A stretch of DNA of 64,000 bases from Boesenbergia rotunda. Its lineage: Eukaryota; Streptophyta; Magnoliopsida; Zingiberales; Zingiberaceae. How positions within the stretch are numbered: position 1 is the stretch's first letter; each line of letters begins with the position of its first letter. Below, one piece after another: positions 60,430 through 64,000 of this stretch. The stretch is taken from assembly GCA_024364735.1 (NCBI GenBank), contig JAGFNQ010009473.1, positions 186,001-250,000 on the forward strand, written 5' to 3'. Position numbers and translations under genes: made by a program. The notes under the pieces are model-generated. The model made no database searches and was not told the origin of the DNA. It worked only from the letters and a program-made list of their open reading frames with translations.

Positions 60430-61275
60430 GTATGGATTCGTCACCAAATTTGATGAGAATGGTGAGAAGAAAGCTAAGTGCAATTATTATAATCAAAATT
60501 TTAATTCAAGCACACTTAGAATCACTTGTTTAGATGTAAGAAGTACATAACCCATACAACAAAGAGGATCTAAAGCAAGCAAAAAAAATTTCACAAAACT
60601 TGGTTAATGCACAAGGAGTACATAACACCATGAAATTTTATCAAATTCTTATTAGAAAGGTTGAAGCGCTATGAATGAACTTTTGACAGATTTCACAAAG
60701 AAGATCCTTTCTTTGAGACATAACTCGTATTTGGAGGTGGGGATGGGCGACCAATTGAACATGACTGAGCAAAATAGTTAGAGATTTAGTCAAAATGCTT
60801 CAAAACTGTTATCATCTTACCTTGAATATGTCACGAACTTTATCTTCCACTCGTTACTTGAATTATATCAGTCATATTGCTTCTGATTTAATTGAATGAT
60901 CAAGTAACGATTCTCTTAGACATGAATTTCAACAATTGGCTAAAAAGATGATAGAGAAATGGGATAAGTACTGGGGAAATCCAGAAAAGTTGAACTTGAT
61001 ATTATTTGTAGATATAACACTTAATCAAGATTCGAATTTGTTTATACTTTATATGGAGCTTGCACTCACTGAAAAGGATTTCCAAGAGACAACTAAAATA
61101 GTAGTGAAAACGGTGAATGAAGGCTCATCTCAGAGATGCAGTCTAACAAGATGCTCAAATCAAGAACCATATTTATGTTTAGGAAGCACTTGGAGAGAGT
61201 AAGCCAGAGTTAGATAAAAATTTAAGTGAGGAAGTTGAAGATGCAGATGATGATGACAAAAAGGTAAACAATGTA
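60430..61275 (+). pseudogene. Decayed hAT transposase, probably within FTSH4 intron 1
   Basis: hAT transposases cut and paste DNA. Traces of one are seen in order on the plus strand. The first is a BED-finger-like stretch (KFDENGEKKAKCNYYN, where the second cysteine of the finger is now Tyr). The second is the RNase-H-like part at 60,936 onward (MAKKMIEKWDKYWGNPEKLN). The third is a C-terminal trace (KPELDKNLSEEVED) in another frame near 61,205. Stops and frameshifts separate them. Sequence at about 59,843-59,960 (TAGGGTGCC... with GGTTNAACC phrases) resembles a hAT end, but the other end was not found. Confidence 0.7.
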
Positions 61276-62979
61276 GTTTCCTATTCTCTCCTCAATCGCG
61301 TGTGATATAGTGGAGAGGAAAAAAGGAGCAAGGAGTAAAGGAGACAGAAAGAGGAAAACATGAAAAGTATCTGAAGTTGATCTTGTTAGGACCGGCAGGC
61401 GAGCTGGGAAGAAGGGGGGTGATTAGCTCGGATCTTTGCTCGATGAAGATTTGTTGTGGCGAAAGACTTGAGCAATGCTAACATCTCGATTTTACTTGGT
61501 ATCCACCTCCTTGAGGTGACTAATCCAAAGATCCGCTCTTCCTCACTCTCTCATACACTATGAAAGATCTCCTTCTTAATGAATGAATATTCACTATTTG
61601 AGTATACATGATTATTTGATTAAGATCTTAAGCTCATTTACTGAATGTCCACAATACAATTCACAGCATGAGAGAATTTGAGATGAATTCACAACTAGTG
61701 ATTATCTCTACATGTGCAATTGTGAAGTATTGAAATTGTCCCTAGTCGATGAATTGATAAATACGGACACTATCAATTCTGTTGAGACTAGCATGGGTTA
61801 TTCTCTAATCAGCTGATTCTCACTGGCTGGTGACATGGAGATGTCCGGAGATAAACATGAATGCTAGTTAAGGGAACTAGTTCATTGGAGTGACTGGCTG
61901 TAAAACTTCATATGGTAGTCTACATATAGATATGTAAGTGAAGTTCTTACTGCAGCTTAAGTGCGATGTTCCTTTGACTTGCGGTGTTCAAGTCATCTTG
62001 GTCATGGAGACTTATACTTTGACATCTTAAGCAAGCATCTCCAAGGAGGTATGGACCCAGGATGATTGGGTATAAGCCGAAATGTCTGAAGATGTTTGAA
62101 CAGCCTACAAAGGATTCATCACTCCTTGCGAGGAGATGTATACCCGAGGCCTATCGTCGGATTGTTACTCGAAGCCTCTGGCCAGAGCATGACATGTTCA
62201 GAGTATGAATCTTTTAAATACATGAGAGTAATTAGAATCCATAGGAAGAGGAAACGTTACTTGGGCTAGGTGTGACGTAGTCAGCCTAGTGGGGACTGAC
62301 ACACATAGACCATGTCCTGAACCAAGAGGGTATAAGATGGTGAAGGGAATGGGGCACGATTCATTATAGCTGCTGAAGGATTTCAGAATCATTTCTGAGG
62401 TCAACCGTTAATCTTTCAATTAATTGGGGATCATGATGTACTACTAGGTGTCACTCATGATCGTTCTATAATTAATTAGTTAATTACGGACGGCCAACAT
62501 AAATTGAAAGCCTATTTGGTCACACGCATAACAAGTAATTCAAAGGATTTAAAACGAGTTGAGAATTGGATTCTCCAATCGAGATAGATTATTTTTGGTA
62601 AGTCCAAACAATAGTCAAAACTGAATTTATTTCAGATACATCGGAAGCATAGAATGGCTAAGTCTTTTAAAGACTTAATGAGCGAATTAAATAAGTTTAA
62701 TTCATTAAGGGATTTGATCCAATTAGGGTTAGATAGGCCGGCCAAGAAGGGGGCCTCCTCTCTTCTTGTCATGGTCGGCCACCACGATAAGAGGATAAGG
62801 CTATCTTGGTTTGTTTTATAAAATAGACCAAAGGTTGATTTATTTTATAAAAGGTTATATAAATTTTATATATATATAAATTTTTATAATGAACCAATGG
62901 TTGGTTTGTTTTATAAATTTTTATATAATGAACCGGTTAGTTTTATAAATTTTATATAATCATGCCAAAAGAAAGAGAA

Positions 62980-63083
62980 CCTTGATTATGGATTGATTGA
63001 GAAATTATTCCATAATCAAGAAGAAGAAGCTTGATCATGAGAGCCTTGATTATGGATTGATTGAGAAATTATTCCATAATCAA
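62980..63083 (+). repeat. Two-copy direct repeat of about 40 bp
   Basis: CTTGATTATGGATTGATTGA followed by GAAATTATTCCATAATCAA occurs at 62,980-63,019 and 63,044-63,083, in the U3-like part before the plus-strand TATA box. Confidence 0.85.
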
Positions 63084-63649
63084 AGAGAGGTTTGCTTGGG
63101 TATTAAGAAACCTCTCCCTATATAAAGGACCGAAGGGGTGCCATGGAAGGGGATCCATCCAAGAATTGCTTGGGCTCTCTCCTCTTCTTCTCTCCCTCTC
63201 TCTTGGTCGGCCATAGGCCTTCCTTCTTTCTTCTTGCCGTGAGCACAAGGAGAAGCATCAAGGCGACGAAGTTCTTCCTTGCGGCGATCTTCCTCTTCGG
63301 CCAACCTTGGTGGTGAGTCTTTCGATTTGATTACTCTCTCGGTTTTCGTCGTGTTCACGGAGAATCTAGTAGTTCTCGTGAACATGAAACTCGTGACTTA
63401 GCGAAGTCATGAAACCTCTTACAAGCTTACAAGAAGAAGCACTCAAGAAACTCAAGCAAATACAATAAATCTTATAAGATTTGTACACTTAGATCCTTGC
63501 TTGTCTTGCTTTCTTCTTCTTCTTGCTTGGAAAACGCCTATTGAAGTGCACCAACACTAGCTTAAGAACTGGCGAAGGAGGAGAAGAGTCGTCGCTTCAA
63601 GAGATGTTGCTTCAACCCTACGTCAAACCCCTATATACCCGCGACCTAG

Positions 63650-63995
63650 GGTTCCCTAATCGATATTGATTACCACGTCAAACTTAGCCGTTCAACGACT
63701 ATTTTTTGAAGCTTAATCGATTAGCCAATCGATTAAGACTTAGCCGTTCTCTCTGTGCCTCGCGCAATTCCACTGTAATCGATTGACCAATCAATTACCA
63801 TCATCCTTAATCGATTGCCCAATCGATCAAGGAGAGGTTGAATCGATCACCTAATCGATTCAGCCTGCTTTTGTTCTCGCGACACAATTCTCCCAATCGA
63901 TTCATTCCCTCCTTAATCGATCACTCAATCGATTAAGAGGACTTTTGTTTGCCAAAAACCAACACCAATCGATTACTTAATCGATTGACCCCAAC
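63650..63995. repeat. Cluster of paired AATCGATT palindromes
   Basis: The octamer AATCGATT or a one-base variant occurs about twelve times in 345 bp. It is mostly in pairs separated by 4-6 bases, as in AATCGATTAGCCAATCGATT (63,714), and near 63,776, 63,809, 63,840, 63,893, 63,922 and 63,968. The cluster lies upstream of the minus-strand TATA box. Confidence 0.85.
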
Positions 63996-64000
63996 CCTAA

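Larger units (their letters stand above)
61384..64000. mobile_element. Nested LTR-like sequences, running out of the window
   Basis: A TGTTAGGACC start at 61,384, followed by GAAGGGGGGTGATTAGC, looks like the reverse of a plant Copia LTR 3' end. At 63,117-63,127 a CTATATAAAGG box on the plus strand leads into a C/T-rich leader, as in an LTR promoter. At 63,631-63,640 a TATATAGG box faces the other way. I read this as at least two LTRs in opposite directions, one inside the other, but found no complete pair of ends. No gag or pol is visible. Confidence 0.45.

Overview
The window is nuclear DNA of a flowering plant. Genes have many short exons with GT-AG introns, and the spaces between them are AT-rich and full of transposable elements. 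The families (WRKY, class XI myosin, eIF5B, mitochondrial FtsH4) fit any angiosperm. The Tat-lineage Ty3/gypsy element and the AATCGATT-rich repeat at the right edge would suit a monocot, but I cannot name the species.

Layout: (1) 1-4,060 is intergenic, with an LTR-like piece, a small MITE-like element and a foldback element. (2) 4,065-5,824 (+) is a four-exon group IIb WRKY transcription factor. (3) 6,942-7,184 is a small inverted-repeat MITE. (4) About 7,569-27,041 (+) is a class XI myosin of about 38 coding exons. Head, IQ neck, coiled coil and DIL tail can all be read, but exon 24 lacks one base and the frame breaks before the tail. (5) 27,950-40,288 is a complete LTR-to-LTR Tat-type element with a GTCAT target duplication. 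Its gag-pol is broken, no integrase is visible, a 20-copy 77-bp tandem array follows pol, and its 3' part has antisense ORFs. (6) 40,365-40,908 is a foldback element. (7) 41,169-49,574 (+) is an intact 11-exon eIF5B gene of 1,238 residues. (8) 51,090-55,109 holds two more foldbacks, one about 3 kb long and built of alternating palindromes. (9) 59,620-55,424 (-) is FTSH4, the mitochondrial i-AAA protease. Its first exon is not visible and probably lies beyond 64,000. (10) 60,430-64,000 holds a decayed hAT transposase and nested LTR-like sequence.

The four genes are unrelated housekeeping or regulatory loci and form no pathway. The most unusual feature is the amount of inverted-repeat DNA: five foldback elements sit between the genes, and two of them (6.9 kb and 51.1 kb) look like relatives. 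All exon boundaries were read by eye from open frames, GT/AG sites and family knowledge; no alignment or transcript data were used.
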